From: Actinomycetota bacterium
GTDB lineage: Bacteria; Actinomycetota; Thermoleophilia; Gaiellales; Gaiellaceae
Direction of reading: 5' to 3'
NCBI GenBank assembly: GCA_013812265.1
Contig: JACCTQ010000049.1
Span: forward strand, 1-16,470
DNA: 16,470 nucleotides
Shown here: positions 7,053-14,757 of the stretch, one piece after another
Layout: every line of letters starts with the position of its first letter
How positions within the stretch are numbered: the first letter of the stretch is position 1
The notes under the pieces: model-generated
Databases searched by the model: none
Seen by the model: the letters and a program-made list of their open reading frames with translations, nothing else
What the model was told of the DNA's origin: nothing
Made by a program: the position numbers and the translations under genes

Positions 7053-7070
7053 GTTGTCATACTGGACAAC
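7053..7070 (+). promoter_or_regulatory. comEA promoter region with perfect inverted repeat
   Basis: GTTGTC (7053-7058) and GACAAC (7065-7070) form a perfect 6-bp inverted repeat around a 6-nt centre. It covers an extended -10 (TGT then CATACT, 7058-7063) and ends exactly at the comEA ATG (7071). No good -35 at normal spacing is visible. TTGCAC (7032-7037) is 20 bp away. The symmetry over the -10 and start point suggests a repressor operator, and the regulator is unknown. Confidence 0.45.
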
Positions 7071-7670
7071 ATGAGTCCGTGGTCGCTTTCTCGCCGTCAC
7101 ACGCTCCTCCTAGCGGCTGTTCTGCTCGTGGGGCTCCTGCTTGCCGGGCGTCAGCTAGGCCGTGGCGAGGCGTTCTCCGATACATCTTCGGCTCCCCGCT
7201 CGGGGCGCGTTCAGATGACCGCTGCGCCCGCGCCGAGGCTCGTCGTCCACGTTGTCGGAGCCGTTCGCCGGGCGGGCCTGTACCGGCTCGCGCAGGGCGC
7301 GCGCATCGCGGACGCGGTTAACCGCGCCGGTGGAGCGACGCGCCGCGCCGACCTCGCGCTGGTCAACCTGGCAGCACCGGTCTCGGATGGCACGCAGGTG
7401 GTCGTCCCGCGTCGAGCCGCACCGTCCGCACCAACCGATTCCGGCGTCGCCGGCTCCGAGCGGGGCCAAGCGGCGAGCGGGCCTGTTCGCCTCAACACCG
7501 CCAGCCTCGAGCAGTTGGACGCCTTGCCTGGCGTGGGACCGGTGACGGCGCAGAAGATTCTCGACTACCGGCAACAACACGGGGCGTTCTCGTCGATCGA
7601 TGATCTCGACGAGATTCCTGGAATCGGTCCGGCGCGCCTCGAGCAGCTGCGTGAGGCGGCCGCGCCTTGA
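7071..7670 (+). CDS. comEA: ComEA, competence DNA-receptor protein
   Basis: A 199-residue membrane-anchored DNA-binding protein of the transformation machinery, which binds incoming double-stranded DNA outside the membrane and passes it to ComEC. There is a short basic N-terminus and one membrane segment (about 11-25, TLLLAAVLLVGLLLA), then a variable linker. An SLBB-type domain (about 57-113, VVHVVGAVRRAGLY...VVVP) follows, then a second Ser/Pro/Gly linker, and a C-terminal helix-hairpin-helix pair (about 139-196: LNTASLEQLDALPGVGP and IDDLDEIPGIGP). The ATG at 7071 is chosen because a -10 lies 7 nt before it and the signal anchor follows directly. A TTG at 7029 would add 14 residues. There is no clear Shine-Dalgarno, so a leaderless transcript is likely. 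The stop overlaps the comEC start by 4 nt (TTGA). Confidence 0.94.
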   Translation: MSPWSLSRRHTLLLAAVLLVGLLLAGRQLGRGEAFSDTSSAPRSGRVQMTAAPAPRLVVHVVGAVRRAGLYRLAQGARIADAVNRAGGATRRADLALVNLAAPVSDGTQVVVPRRAAPSAPTDSGVAGSERGQAASGPVRLNTASLEQLDALPGVGPVTAQKILDYRQQHGAFSSIDDLDEIPGIGPARLEQLREAAAP

Positions 7671-9796
7671 CGCCAGCGGCGGTCTCGCGCATCTACCCGC
7701 ACTGCCTGCCGGGCGCGCTCAGCGCCGGGCTTGCCTTCTCGGTGCTGGCCCGGATGCCCTCTGTGCTGGTGGGCGCCGTTGGTGTGGCGCTCGCCGCAGC
7801 CCTCACGCTCGGGGCGAGTGATCCGCGCGTTCGCCTCGCCGGCATCCTCGCCGGGCTTCTCTGCGCCGGCTGGTGGTGGGGAAGCGTCCGGTTGCAGGGG
7901 CTCGACGAAAGCGGGCTCGTTCAGTACGTCGGGCTGGTGGAGGAGGCTTCCGTCGTGGTGACCGGGCCTGTCCGAAGGAGCCCCTTCAACCTCCGCATGC
8001 CGGCGCGGCTGGAGCGGTTCGGCGGCGCCCCGGTGGCCGAGCCTGTCTGGCTGAAGCTGCCGCTTGGCCGCGCACCGCCCCAAGGAGGCCTACTGATTCT
8101 CCGCGGCAAGCTCGAGCCGCCGCGCCCGGCGCAGGACGGGTTCGATGAGCGTGCCTGGCTTCGACGCCAGGGCATCCACGCGGTACTCGACGGCGGCCGC
8201 TGGCAGCTCGTAGGGCACCGTGGGGGGCTCGCCGGCATGTCCGACCGCGTGCGCGCATGGCTTTCGGGCTCCCTTGCACCGGGACTGGAAGGGGAACGCC
8301 GTGCAATCATCGCCGGCATCGTCCTCGGGGCTGACGAGGGATTGTCGGAGCAGTTGCGCGACAGGTTCCGAGCGTCGGGGCTCTACCACCTGCTCGCGGT
8401 ATCCGGTCAGAACGTCGTGTTCCTGGCGGTTGGCATCCTCTTTCTCGCCTGGGTCATCGGGATACCGCGCCTCCTGGGAGAGATCGGCGTGCTCGCCGCT
8501 ATCACCGGCTACGTGTTCGCGGTCGGCTGGCAGCCCTCTGTCGTGCGAGCCGGCGTGGCCGGGTGTCTGGCCTCGCTCGCGTGGCTTGCATCACGACCGC
8601 GTGACCGCTGGTACTTCCTCCTCGTCGGGGCTGTCGTGCTGCTGGCCTGGAACCCGTACAACCTGGAGGAACCGGGATTCCAGCTGTCGTTCGCGGCCGT
8701 CGCCGCCATCTTCGTGCTCGTTCCGCGGGTCGAACGCACGCTCGAGGGGTATCCCGTGCCGCGCCCACTCGTCGGTGTGATCGCCGTATCGGCGGCCTGC
8801 GGACTGGCCACGGCGCCGATTCTGTGGGTGCAGTTCGACGCGGTGCCCGTGTTCTCGGTCGTGGGCAACGCTCTGGCGACACCCGTGGTGGCTCCTCTGC
8901 TCGGCATCGGGCTGCTCACGGCTCTGCTCGAGCCCGTCTTGCCTGCGGGTGCGGCCTCGCTCGCCTGGGTCAACGGCTGGCTTGCTGCGTATCTCGCCGC
9001 CTGCGCCCGCCTCGTCGGCGGACTCCCTCACGCGCAGGTTTCGTCGCTCGCCGGCGTAGCGCTCCTCTTGGGTCTTCCCGGGGCGGCCATCGTCCTTTAC
9101 CGGTTGCGGACTCCAAGAGCCCCGCGTGTCATCATCCTCGCGGGGACCGCTGCGCTCGCATTTGGCGGCTGGCAATTGTGGCCGCCAGGACCGCCGTTGC
9201 AGCCTCCTGCCGGCCTGCGACTCACCTTCCTCGATGTGGGTCAGGGCGATGCCGTTCTGATCCAGTCTCCCGAGGGCGCGCTGCTCGTCGATCAGGGACC
9301 CCCAGAAGGGGACGTCGCCGGCCAGCTTCGGAGGCTTGGCATCCGGCGGCTGGCGGCGCTCGTGTTGACTCACCCTCAGCGCGATCACGTAGGCGGGGCT
9401 GCCGACGTTCTTCGCGCGGTGCCTGTGGACGTCATTCTCGATCCGAAGCTGCCGGTCGACAGCCCTGACGAGCGGGCCGCGCTTGCCGTGGCGCGGACCG
9501 GCCGTGTCCCGATCACGCTCGCCCGAGCCGGTCAGACGTTTCGGCTGGGGAAGCTGCGTGTTCGTGTGCTCTGGCCGGATGGGCCGGGCCCTCCCGGCGA
9601 TGACCCGAACCGTTGGGCGACCGTCCTGCTCGTTTCCTACGGCGACGTGGACGCTCTGCTGACGGCCGACGCGGAATCGGATGTGACGGTGCCCGTGCGC
9701 CCGCCGGCCGTCGAGATCCTGAAGGTGGCGCACCACGGCTCGGCGGACGAGCGGCTGCCGCGCTGCTCCGGCTCGTGCACCCCGACGTGGCTGTGA
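7667..9796 (+). CDS. comEC: ComEC/Rec2 DNA-uptake channel, main frame, ended early by a frameshift
   Basis: ComEC forms the inner-membrane channel for single-stranded DNA in natural transformation. The N-terminal region (to about 200) has membrane segments and a DUF4131-like part. The competence domain follows at about 210-490 with many membrane helices and the typical LYHLLAVSGQNV stretch. A metallo-beta-lactamase-like domain runs from 519 (LTFLDVGQGD) with THPQRDHVGG (H569, D573, H574), the TADAE stretch, and HHGS (689-692). After P698 (9758-9760) the frame runs through 11 unrelated residues to a TGA at 9796, while the expected continuation lies in another frame (9760-9954). Joined, the protein would be about 762 residues, normal for the family. 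The TTG start at 7667 overlaps the comEA stop by 4 nt, with GAGGCGG about 8 nt upstream. A 1-nt sequencing or assembly error and a true inactivating mutation are both possible. Confidence 0.9.
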   Translation: MTPAAVSRIYPHCLPGALSAGLAFSVLARMPSVLVGAVGVALAAALTLGASDPRVRLAGILAGLLCAGWWWGSVRLQGLDESGLVQYVGLVEEASVVVTGPVRRSPFNLRMPARLERFGGAPVAEPVWLKLPLGRAPPQGGLLILRGKLEPPRPAQDGFDERAWLRRQGIHAVLDGGRWQLVGHRGGLAGMSDRVRAWLSGSLAPGLEGERRAIIAGIVLGADEGLSEQLRDRFRASGLYHLLAVSGQNVVFLAVGILFLAWVIGIPRLLGEIGVLAAITGYVFAVGWQPSVVRAGVAGCLASLAWLASRPRDRWYFLLVGAVVLLAWNPYNLEEPGFQLSFAAVAAIFVLVPRVERTLEGYPVPRPLVGVIAVSAACGLATAPILWVQFDAVPVFSVVGNALATPVVAPLLGIGLLTALLEPVLPAGAASLAWVNGWLAAYLAACARLVGGLPHAQVSSLAGVALLLGLPGAAIVLYRLRTPRAPRVIILAGTAALAFGGWQLWPPGPPLQPPAGLRLTFLDVGQGDAVLIQSPEGALLVDQGPPEGDVAGQLRRLGIRRLAALVLTHPQRDHVGGAADVLRAVPVDVILDPKLPVDSPDERAALAVARTGRVPITLARAGQTFRLGKLRVRVLWPDGPGPPGDDPNRWATVLLVSYGDVDALLTADAESDVTVPVRPPAVEILKVAHHGSADERLPRCSGSCTPTWL

Positions 9797-9954
9797 TCTC
9801 GGTCGGCGCAGGAAACGACTACGGCCATCCGGCGCCAGCCACGCTGGCGGCGCTGCGCGAGGTCCATGGGCTCGACCTCTACCGGACGGACGAAGATGGC
9901 CGTGTGGTCATCGAGTCCGACGGCAAACGGATCTCGGTGCGCGAGGAGCGTTGA
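9760..9954 (+). pseudogene. comEC: Displaced last 64 codons of comEC (out of frame with the main ORF)
   Basis: Read from 9760, this frame gives ALLRLVHPDVAVISVGAGN, then DYGHPAPATLAALRE and a tail ending ISVREER. That is the normal end of a ComEC beta-lactamase-like domain and continues directly from VAHHGSADERLP in the main frame. One base is missing near 9758-9762: CCG CGC TGC should read CCG GCG CTG to keep frame. No slippery heptamer is present, so programmed frameshifting is unlikely. The stop at 9952-9954 lies 55 nt before the holA start. Confidence 0.85.
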
Positions 9955-9996
9955 GGGTCAGAGAGCACGCGCGCTGCCGCACACCGGCCGGGTCAC

Positions 9997-10009
9997 TATC
10001 CTGACCGGG
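9997..10009 (+). promoter_or_regulatory. holA -10 region (TATCCT)
   Basis: TATCCT at 9997-10002 lies 7 nt before the holA GTG. The -35 is weak (CTGCCG at 9974-9979, spacer 17). The spacing implies a leaderless transcript. Confidence 0.35.
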
Positions 10010-11005
10010 GTGGCCGCAGCGCTTCAGCCCGTTTATCTGCTCGGGGGAAGCGACCGGCCGAAGGTAACCCGCGCTCTTGCTCGCCTCCGCGCGCGGATCG
10101 GCGAGGACGCGGTCGAGCTGCTCTCGGCCGGTCGGTTGAGCGGTGAGGATGCTACCGCGGCCTGTAACGCCTTCGGCCTCTTCGCGTCGGGCCAGCGCCT
10201 CGTGGTGGTGACCGAGGCCGAGCGCTGGAAGGCACCTGACGTAAAGGCGGTGGCCGCGTACCTCGGGGATCCGAGCCCCGGGACGATTTTGGCTCTGGTG
10301 GTTCAGGAGGTGAAGCGCGATTCGCCGCTGGCCAAGGCATGCGCGTCGGCCGGCGAGGTTCTGATGTACGACGTGAGGAAACGACAGCTGCCGGGTTGGG
10401 TGGCAGGCGAGTTCAAGCGACTCGGAGGGAGCGTCGACTCGGACGCGTGCCGGACGCTCGTCGAGCTCGTCGGCGAAGACGTGGATGGGCTCTCGAGCGA
10501 GATCGGAAAACTCATCGCATGGGCGGCGGGACAGCAGATCAGCGAGCGAGACGTCCAGGAGCTGGTCGCCCCCGTGGCGGAGACACCCGGATACGCGCTC
10601 ACGGACGCCTGGGGACGTCGGGACGTCGCGGGTGTCCTGGAGGCAAGCGAATTGCTGCTCGAGCGCTCGGCCTCGGCGCGCCGTGACGAGCTACCGCGTC
10701 TGGCGGGCGTGATCGGTTCGCATGTGGCGCGGGTTCGCGACTGTCAGCTCTACGACGCTGCGGGCCTTCGCCCCCGCGATGCCGCCGCCCGCATGAAACG
10801 CGCTCCGTACTACGTCGAGAAGCTCTTCGGGCAGGCTCGAAACTTCAGTACGGACGAGCTCCGGGACGCGGTCGTGCGCCTCGCGGCGGTCGATCTGGCG
10901 CTCAAGGGCGGAAGCAGGCTGGCCGGCGACCTCGAGCTCCAGCGAGCGCTGGTCGACATCACGGCGCGTGCGGACGAGGCCGCCCCCGAGCCGGCTGTGG
11001 CGTAA
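10010..11005 (+). CDS. holA: DNA polymerase III delta subunit
   Basis: A 331-residue delta subunit, the clamp-loader part that opens the beta clamp during replication. It starts with the family-typical QPVYLLGGSD. A RecA-like domain without a Walker A motif covers about 1-135, a helical middle domain follows (LGGSVDSDACRTLVELVGEDVDGLSSEIGKL), and the C-terminal collar helices include MKRAPYYVEKLFGQARNFS and DLALKGGSRL. The frame is open from 9866, but that upstream part overlaps the comEC tail and is not homologous. The GTG at 10010 gives the usual length and places a TATCCT hexamer 7 nt upstream. No Shine-Dalgarno is visible. It lies just after comEC, as is common for holA. Its TAA is 4 nt from the stop of rpsT on the other strand. 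Confidence 0.93.
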   Translation: MAAALQPVYLLGGSDRPKVTRALARLRARIGEDAVELLSAGRLSGEDATAACNAFGLFASGQRLVVVTEAERWKAPDVKAVAAYLGDPSPGTILALVVQEVKRDSPLAKACASAGEVLMYDVRKRQLPGWVAGEFKRLGGSVDSDACRTLVELVGEDVDGLSSEIGKLIAWAAGQQISERDVQELVAPVAETPGYALTDAWGRRDVAGVLEASELLLERSASARRDELPRLAGVIGSHVARVRDCQLYDAAGLRPRDAAARMKRAPYYVEKLFGQARNFSTDELRDAVVRLAAVDLALKGGSRLAGDLELQRALVDITARADEAAPEPAVA

Positions 11006-11009
11006 GAGA

Positions 11010-11279
11010 CTACGAGCCCGAGCCGCGAGCGACGAGCCGGGCCGCCTGCGCCTTCTTGCGTGACGCGGCGTTTCGGTGCACGATGCCTTTGGAGGCGGCT
11101 TTGTCGATCCAGCGCACGAGCTCGCGATGCTCGTGCGCCACCTTCGCCTCATCGCCATCGGCGACGGCGGTCTGCAGGCGTCGCGTAAACGTCTTGACCG
11201 TCGAGCTGTAGCGCAGGTTCTCCAGTCGCTCCTGGGCGGCAATACGAACGCGTTTCTTCTGTTGCTTGATGTTCGGCAT
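11010..11279 (-). CDS. rpsT: 30S ribosomal protein S20
   Basis: An 89-residue S20, a basic helical protein that binds 16S rRNA early in 30S assembly. The start MPNIKQQKKRV, the central SSTVKTFTRRLQTAV and the GIVHRNAASRKKAQAARLV near the end are typical, and the length is normal. It sits on the minus strand, convergent with holA (4-bp gap) and divergent from murJ (115 bp). The ATG at 11279 has no Shine-Dalgarno. Immediately upstream on its own strand is a 6-bp hairpin followed by five T residues, which may be an attenuator. Alternatively, a weak CATTTT hexamer 7 nt before the ATG would make the transcript leaderless and leave the hairpin untranscribed. Confidence 0.97.
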   Translation of the reverse strand: MPNIKQQKKRVRIAAQERLENLRYSSTVKTFTRRLQTAVADGDEAKVAHEHRELVRWIDKAASKGIVHRNAASRKKAQAARLVARGSGS

Positions 11280-11285
11280 AGGCGC

Positions 11286-11306
11286 AAAAATGCCCGCTCC
11301 GCGGGC
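11286..11306 (-). terminator. Hairpin with T-run directly upstream of rpsT
   Basis: On the minus strand GCCCGC, loop GGA and GCGGGC (11306-11292) are followed by ATTTTT (to 11286), then 6 nt to the rpsT ATG. A possible -10 TAGGAT (11318-11313) lies just upstream, so the rpsT transcript could begin with this hairpin. It is shaped like an intrinsic terminator, though the T-run is only five long. Confidence 0.45.
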
Positions 11307-11381
11307 GCTCGGATCCTAGCAGAGCAGCTCGCGTCATCGCCCTGTCTCCCCGCAAGAGCAGGCGCCGGGGACGGCACTTCC

Positions 11382-11394
11382 TATACTCGCCGGC
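11382..11394 (+). promoter_or_regulatory. murJ -10 region (TATACT)
   Basis: TATACT at 11382-11387 is one base from the consensus and ends 7 nt before the murJ GTG. No convincing -35 is visible. The spacing implies a leaderless murJ transcript. Confidence 0.5.
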
Positions 11395-12963
11395 GTGGAA
11401 CAGCGGGCCTGGGGTCGCCGCCTCGCCTGGTCGACGGCGATCTTCTCGCTGGCTACCGGGCTCTCTCGCATCCTGGGGCTGGCGCGGGAGATCGTCGCGG
11501 CAAACTACTTCGGCGCCCGCGGGCCCATCAACGCGTTCACCGTCGCCTTCCAGCTTCCGAACCTCGTACGCGCACTTGTGGCGGACGCTGCGCTGTCCTC
11601 CGCATTCGTCCCCGTCTTCAGCGAGTTGCTCGAGAAGGGTGAGCGAGCGCGGGCGTGGCGGGTCGCTTCCACCATCTTCTGGCTGCTCCTGCTCGGTCTC
11701 AGCGGGCTCACGGCGCTCTTCGTCCTCCTGGCGCCGCTGATCGTCCCGCCGATGACCGACGCCTACGACAATCTCGCGGTCACTCTCTCGCAGATCCTGT
11801 TCCCGGTCGTGGCGCTGCTCGGCGTGTCCGGGGTGATCGTGGGCGTCTTGAACAGCTACGAGCACTTCTCCGTGCCCGCCCTGACACCTGTGTTCTGGAA
11901 TCTGGCGATCATCATCGGACTGGTCATCGGAGTGCCGCAGGCCGATTCTGAGAGCGGGCGGCTGTACGTCTACGCCGCCGCGATCGTCGTCGGCACTGTG
12001 ATCCAGGTGCTGCTGCCGATCCCGTGGCTCCGTGGGCGCGACGGGACGTTGAGACTTGCGGTGGACGTGCGCGATCCGGCCGTGCGGCAGGTCTTCCGCC
12101 TCATGGGCCCGGTGACGCTCAGTCTCGGCCTCATCAACGTCAATGCGGTGATCGGCACGCTGTTCGCGGCGAAGTTGATCGATCCGACGATCGCGCCCAA
12201 CGCGATCGACAAGGCGTTTCGCGTCTACATGCTCCCGCAGGGCATGTTCTCGGTGGCCGTGGCGACGGTTCTCTTTCCGGCTCTCTCGCGGCTCGCCGCG
12301 CGTGCGGATATGGAAGGTTTTCGGTCGACCGTCTCAGCGGGCCTGCGCCAGATCAATTTCCTGCTCATCCCCGCGGCCGCAGTCTCTGCGGTGCTGGCAG
12401 AGCCGATCGTCCGGCTGCTCTACGAGCGCGGGCGCTTCGATCCGGACGAGACGCCGATCGTCGCAGGTGCTCTCGCAGCCTTCTCGCTCGGGCTCGCCTT
12501 CAACGGGATGATGTTGCTCCTGAACCGGGGGTTCTTCAGCCTGCAGCAGCCATGGATCCCAACCACCGTCGCAGTCGCGAACGTCGTGGTCAACGTCGCG
12601 CTGTACTGGGCGCTCTACCCCGTCGGTGCTTGGGGCATCCCGCTCGCCGTGTCACTCGCGAATATGGCGGCGGCAACCATGCTGATCGTTCTTCTGCGGC
12701 GTCGTCTCGGTCGCATGGAGCTCCGTGCGATCGCGTCGTCGCTCGTTCGCGTCACGGTCGCTTCAGGCGCGCTGGCGGGGGTGGCATACGGCGTATGGTG
12801 GGTGGTGGACGACGCGCTCGGGCGTTCCTTCGGCGGGCAGCTGGCTTCCGTCGTCGCGGCGCTCGCGGCCGGGCTGGTCGTGTACCTCGGCGCGTGCCGT
12901 GCGCTGCGGGTGCGCGAGATCGAGACGCTACTCTCTCTGCGGGCCAGCTTCCGCCGCGCCTGA
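11395..12963 (+). CDS. murJ: Lipid II flippase MurJ (MviN family)
   Basis: A 522-residue membrane protein of the MOP exporter superfamily that moves lipid II across the inner membrane for peptidoglycan synthesis. About 14 hydrophobic helices fill the whole length. The N-terminal signature is clear: GLSRILGLAREIVAANYFG, then INAFTVAFQLPNLVRAL and SSAFVPVFSE. R25, R31 and R59 line up with E. coli R18, R24 and R52. N46 stands where E. coli has D39, an unusual neutral replacement in the cavity. Other typical stretches are LPQGMFSVAVATVLFPALSR, LYERGRFD and LNRGFFSLQ. The GTG start at 11395 lies 7 nt after a TATACT -10 box and has no Shine-Dalgarno, so a leaderless transcript is likely. The stop is 6 nt before the lepA ATG, suggesting a murJ-lepA-hemW operon. 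Confidence 0.95.
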   Translation: MEQRAWGRRLAWSTAIFSLATGLSRILGLAREIVAANYFGARGPINAFTVAFQLPNLVRALVADAALSSAFVPVFSELLEKGERARAWRVASTIFWLLLLGLSGLTALFVLLAPLIVPPMTDAYDNLAVTLSQILFPVVALLGVSGVIVGVLNSYEHFSVPALTPVFWNLAIIIGLVIGVPQADSESGRLYVYAAAIVVGTVIQVLLPIPWLRGRDGTLRLAVDVRDPAVRQVFRLMGPVTLSLGLINVNAVIGTLFAAKLIDPTIAPNAIDKAFRVYMLPQGMFSVAVATVLFPALSRLAARADMEGFRSTVSAGLRQINFLLIPAAAVSAVLAEPIVRLLYERGRFDPDETPIVAGALAAFSLGLAFNGMMLLLNRGFFSLQQPWIPTTVAVANVVVNVALYWALYPVGAWGIPLAVSLANMAAATMLIVLLRRRLGRMELRAIASSLVRVTVASGALAGVAYGVWWVVDDALGRSFGGQLASVVAALAAGLVVYLGACRALRVREIETLLSLRASFRRA

Positions 12964-12969
12964 TTCGTC

Positions 12970-14757
12970 ATGGACCAGCCACATATCCGCAATTTCTCGA
13001 TCATCGCGCACATCGATCATGGCAAGTCGACGCTCGCCGATCGTGTGCTCGAGCTCACCGATGCCGTGGCAGACCGCGACATGCGCGAGCAGGTGCTGGA
13101 CACCATGGAGCTGGAGCGGGAGCGGGGGATCACCATCAAGGCCCAGGCCGTCCGCGTCCTCTGGAAAGGGCACCAGCTAAACCTGATCGATACGCCCGGG
13201 CACGTGGATTTCACGTACGAGGTGTCGCGCTCGCTGCAGGCATGCGAAGGCAGCCTGCTGCTCGTCGACGCGGCGCAGGGAATCCAGGCGCAGACGCTCG
13301 CGAACGCCTACCTGGCAATCGAGAACAATCTCGAGATCGTCCCCGTGGCGAACAAGATCGATCTACCGCAGGCGGATCCGGATGGCGCGGCAGCCGAGCT
13401 CGCGCAGCTGGTCGGTGACGACCCTGAGAACGTCCTTCGCATCTCGGCGAAAACCGGCGTCGGCGTGGGGGAGGTGCTCGACGCGATCGTCGAACGCATT
13501 CCCGCTCCTTCGGGGAATCGCGAGGCGCCGGCTCGCGCCCTCATCTTCGACTCGTCGTATGACCAGTACCGCGGCGTGGTTGCATTCGTGCGCGTCGTCG
13601 ACGGTTCGTTCCGGACGCGCGAGCCGCTGCGGGCGATGGCGCAGGGAACGCGCTTCGAAGCGGAGGAGCTCGGGTTCTTCGCTCCGACGCGGCAGGCGGT
13701 CGAGTCGCTCGAGGCCGGAGAGGTCGGCTACGTGATCACGGGGCTGAAGGACGTCAGCAAGCTGCGCGTGGGGGACACGCTGACGTCGGCAGCGCGACCC
13801 GCGAGCGACCCGCTCCCCGGTTACAAGGACGTCAAGCCCATGGTGTTCGCAGGTCTCTTCCCGACCGATTCCGACGACTATCCGGAACTCCGGGACGCCC
13901 TCGAGAAGCTCAAGCTGAACGACGGGGCGCTGTTCTACGAGCCCGAGACCTCGCAGGCGCTCGGGTTCGGGTTTCGCTGCGGTTTTCTCGGCCTCCTGCA
14001 CATGGAGATCGTGCGCGAGCGGCTCGAGCGGGAGTTCGATCTCGACCTGCTGGTTACGGCGCCGAACGTCGCCTACAACATCATTACGCCCAGCGGAGAG
14101 TCCGTCGAGGTGCACAACCCCTCGGAGATGCCGGCGGAGCTCGAGCGGGTCGAGGAGCCCTACATAAAGGCCTCGATCATCGTGCCCAAGGAGTTCGTGG
14201 GACCTGTCATGGAGCTGAACAACGAGCGGCGCGGCCGCTTCGATCACATGGAGTACCTATCCGAGACACGCGTTCTGCTGTCGTACGAGCTTCCGCTGGC
14301 GGAGATCGTTCTGGACTATTACGACCAGCTGAAGTCGCAAACGCGCGGGTACGCGAGCTTCGACTACGACCTGATCGGCTTTCGCGAGGGGAAGCTCGTG
14401 CGTGTCGACGTGCTCATCGCAGGTGACTCGGTGGACGCGCTCTCTCTGATCGTCCATCGCGACAACGCCTACGCGCGCGGGAAGGCGCTGGTGGAGCGCC
14501 TCCGCGTCGAGATCCCCAGGCAGATGTTCGACGTCCCGGTTCAGGCCGCGATCGGCTCTCGGGTGATCGCGCGGGAGACCATCAAGGCGAAGAGGAAGGA
14601 CGTGCTCGCAAAGTGCTACGGGGGTGACATCACGCGCAAGCGAAAGCTGCTCGAGAAGCAGAAGGCGGGCAAGAAGCGCATGAAGCAGGTGGGCGCGGTG
14701 GAGGTGCCCCAGGAGGCCTTCCTTGCCGTTCTCAACCTGGACGGGGGCAAGCGGTGA
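12970..14757 (+). CDS. lepA: Elongation factor 4 (LepA)
   Basis: A 595-residue ribosome-associated translational GTPase. G motifs are all intact: AHIDHGKST (13-21), the switch I RERGIT (about 50-55), DTPGH (74-78), NKID (128-131) and SAK (159-161). Domain II, the EF-G-like domains III and V (FGFRCGFLGLLHMEIVRERL, then the EPYIKASI region) and the LepA-only C-terminal domain follow. That domain carries the hallmark CYGGDITRKRKLLEKQKAGK and GKKRMKQVG. Length is normal. The ATG lies 6 nt after the murJ stop without a clear Shine-Dalgarno, so translation probably depends on ribosomes finishing murJ. Its TGA overlaps the hemW GTG by 4 nt. Confidence 0.98.
   Translation: MDQPHIRNFSIIAHIDHGKSTLADRVLELTDAVADRDMREQVLDTMELERERGITIKAQAVRVLWKGHQLNLIDTPGHVDFTYEVSRSLQACEGSLLLVDAAQGIQAQTLANAYLAIENNLEIVPVANKIDLPQADPDGAAAELAQLVGDDPENVLRISAKTGVGVGEVLDAIVERIPAPSGNREAPARALIFDSSYDQYRGVVAFVRVVDGSFRTREPLRAMAQGTRFEAEELGFFAPTRQAVESLEAGEVGYVITGLKDVSKLRVGDTLTSAARPASDPLPGYKDVKPMVFAGLFPTDSDDYPELRDALEKLKLNDGALFYEPETSQALGFGFRCGFLGLLHMEIVRERLEREFDLDLLVTAPNVAYNIITPSGESVEVHNPSEMPAELERVEEPYIKASIIVPKEFVGPVMELNNERRGRFDHMEYLSETRVLLSYELPLAEIVLDYYDQLKSQTRGYASFDYDLIGFREGKLVRVDVLIAGDSVDALSLIVHRDNAYARGKALVERLRVEIPRQMFDVPVQAAIGSRVIARETIKAKRKDVLAKCYGGDITRKRKLLEKQKAGKKRMKQVGAVEVPQEAFLAVLNLDGGKR

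Noticed and set aside
5346..7100. A 584-codon minus-strand frame across leuS.
   Set aside because: Antisense shadow of a clearly intact leuS. No family features.
9750..9770. Programmed -1 frameshifting in comEC.
   Set aside because: No slippery heptamer or obvious downstream stimulator; a missing base explains it more simply.
9866..10009. An N-terminal extension of HolA starting inside the comEC tail.
   Set aside because: The extra 48 residues are out-of-frame comEC sequence. The GTG at 10010 gives the normal length and opening motif.
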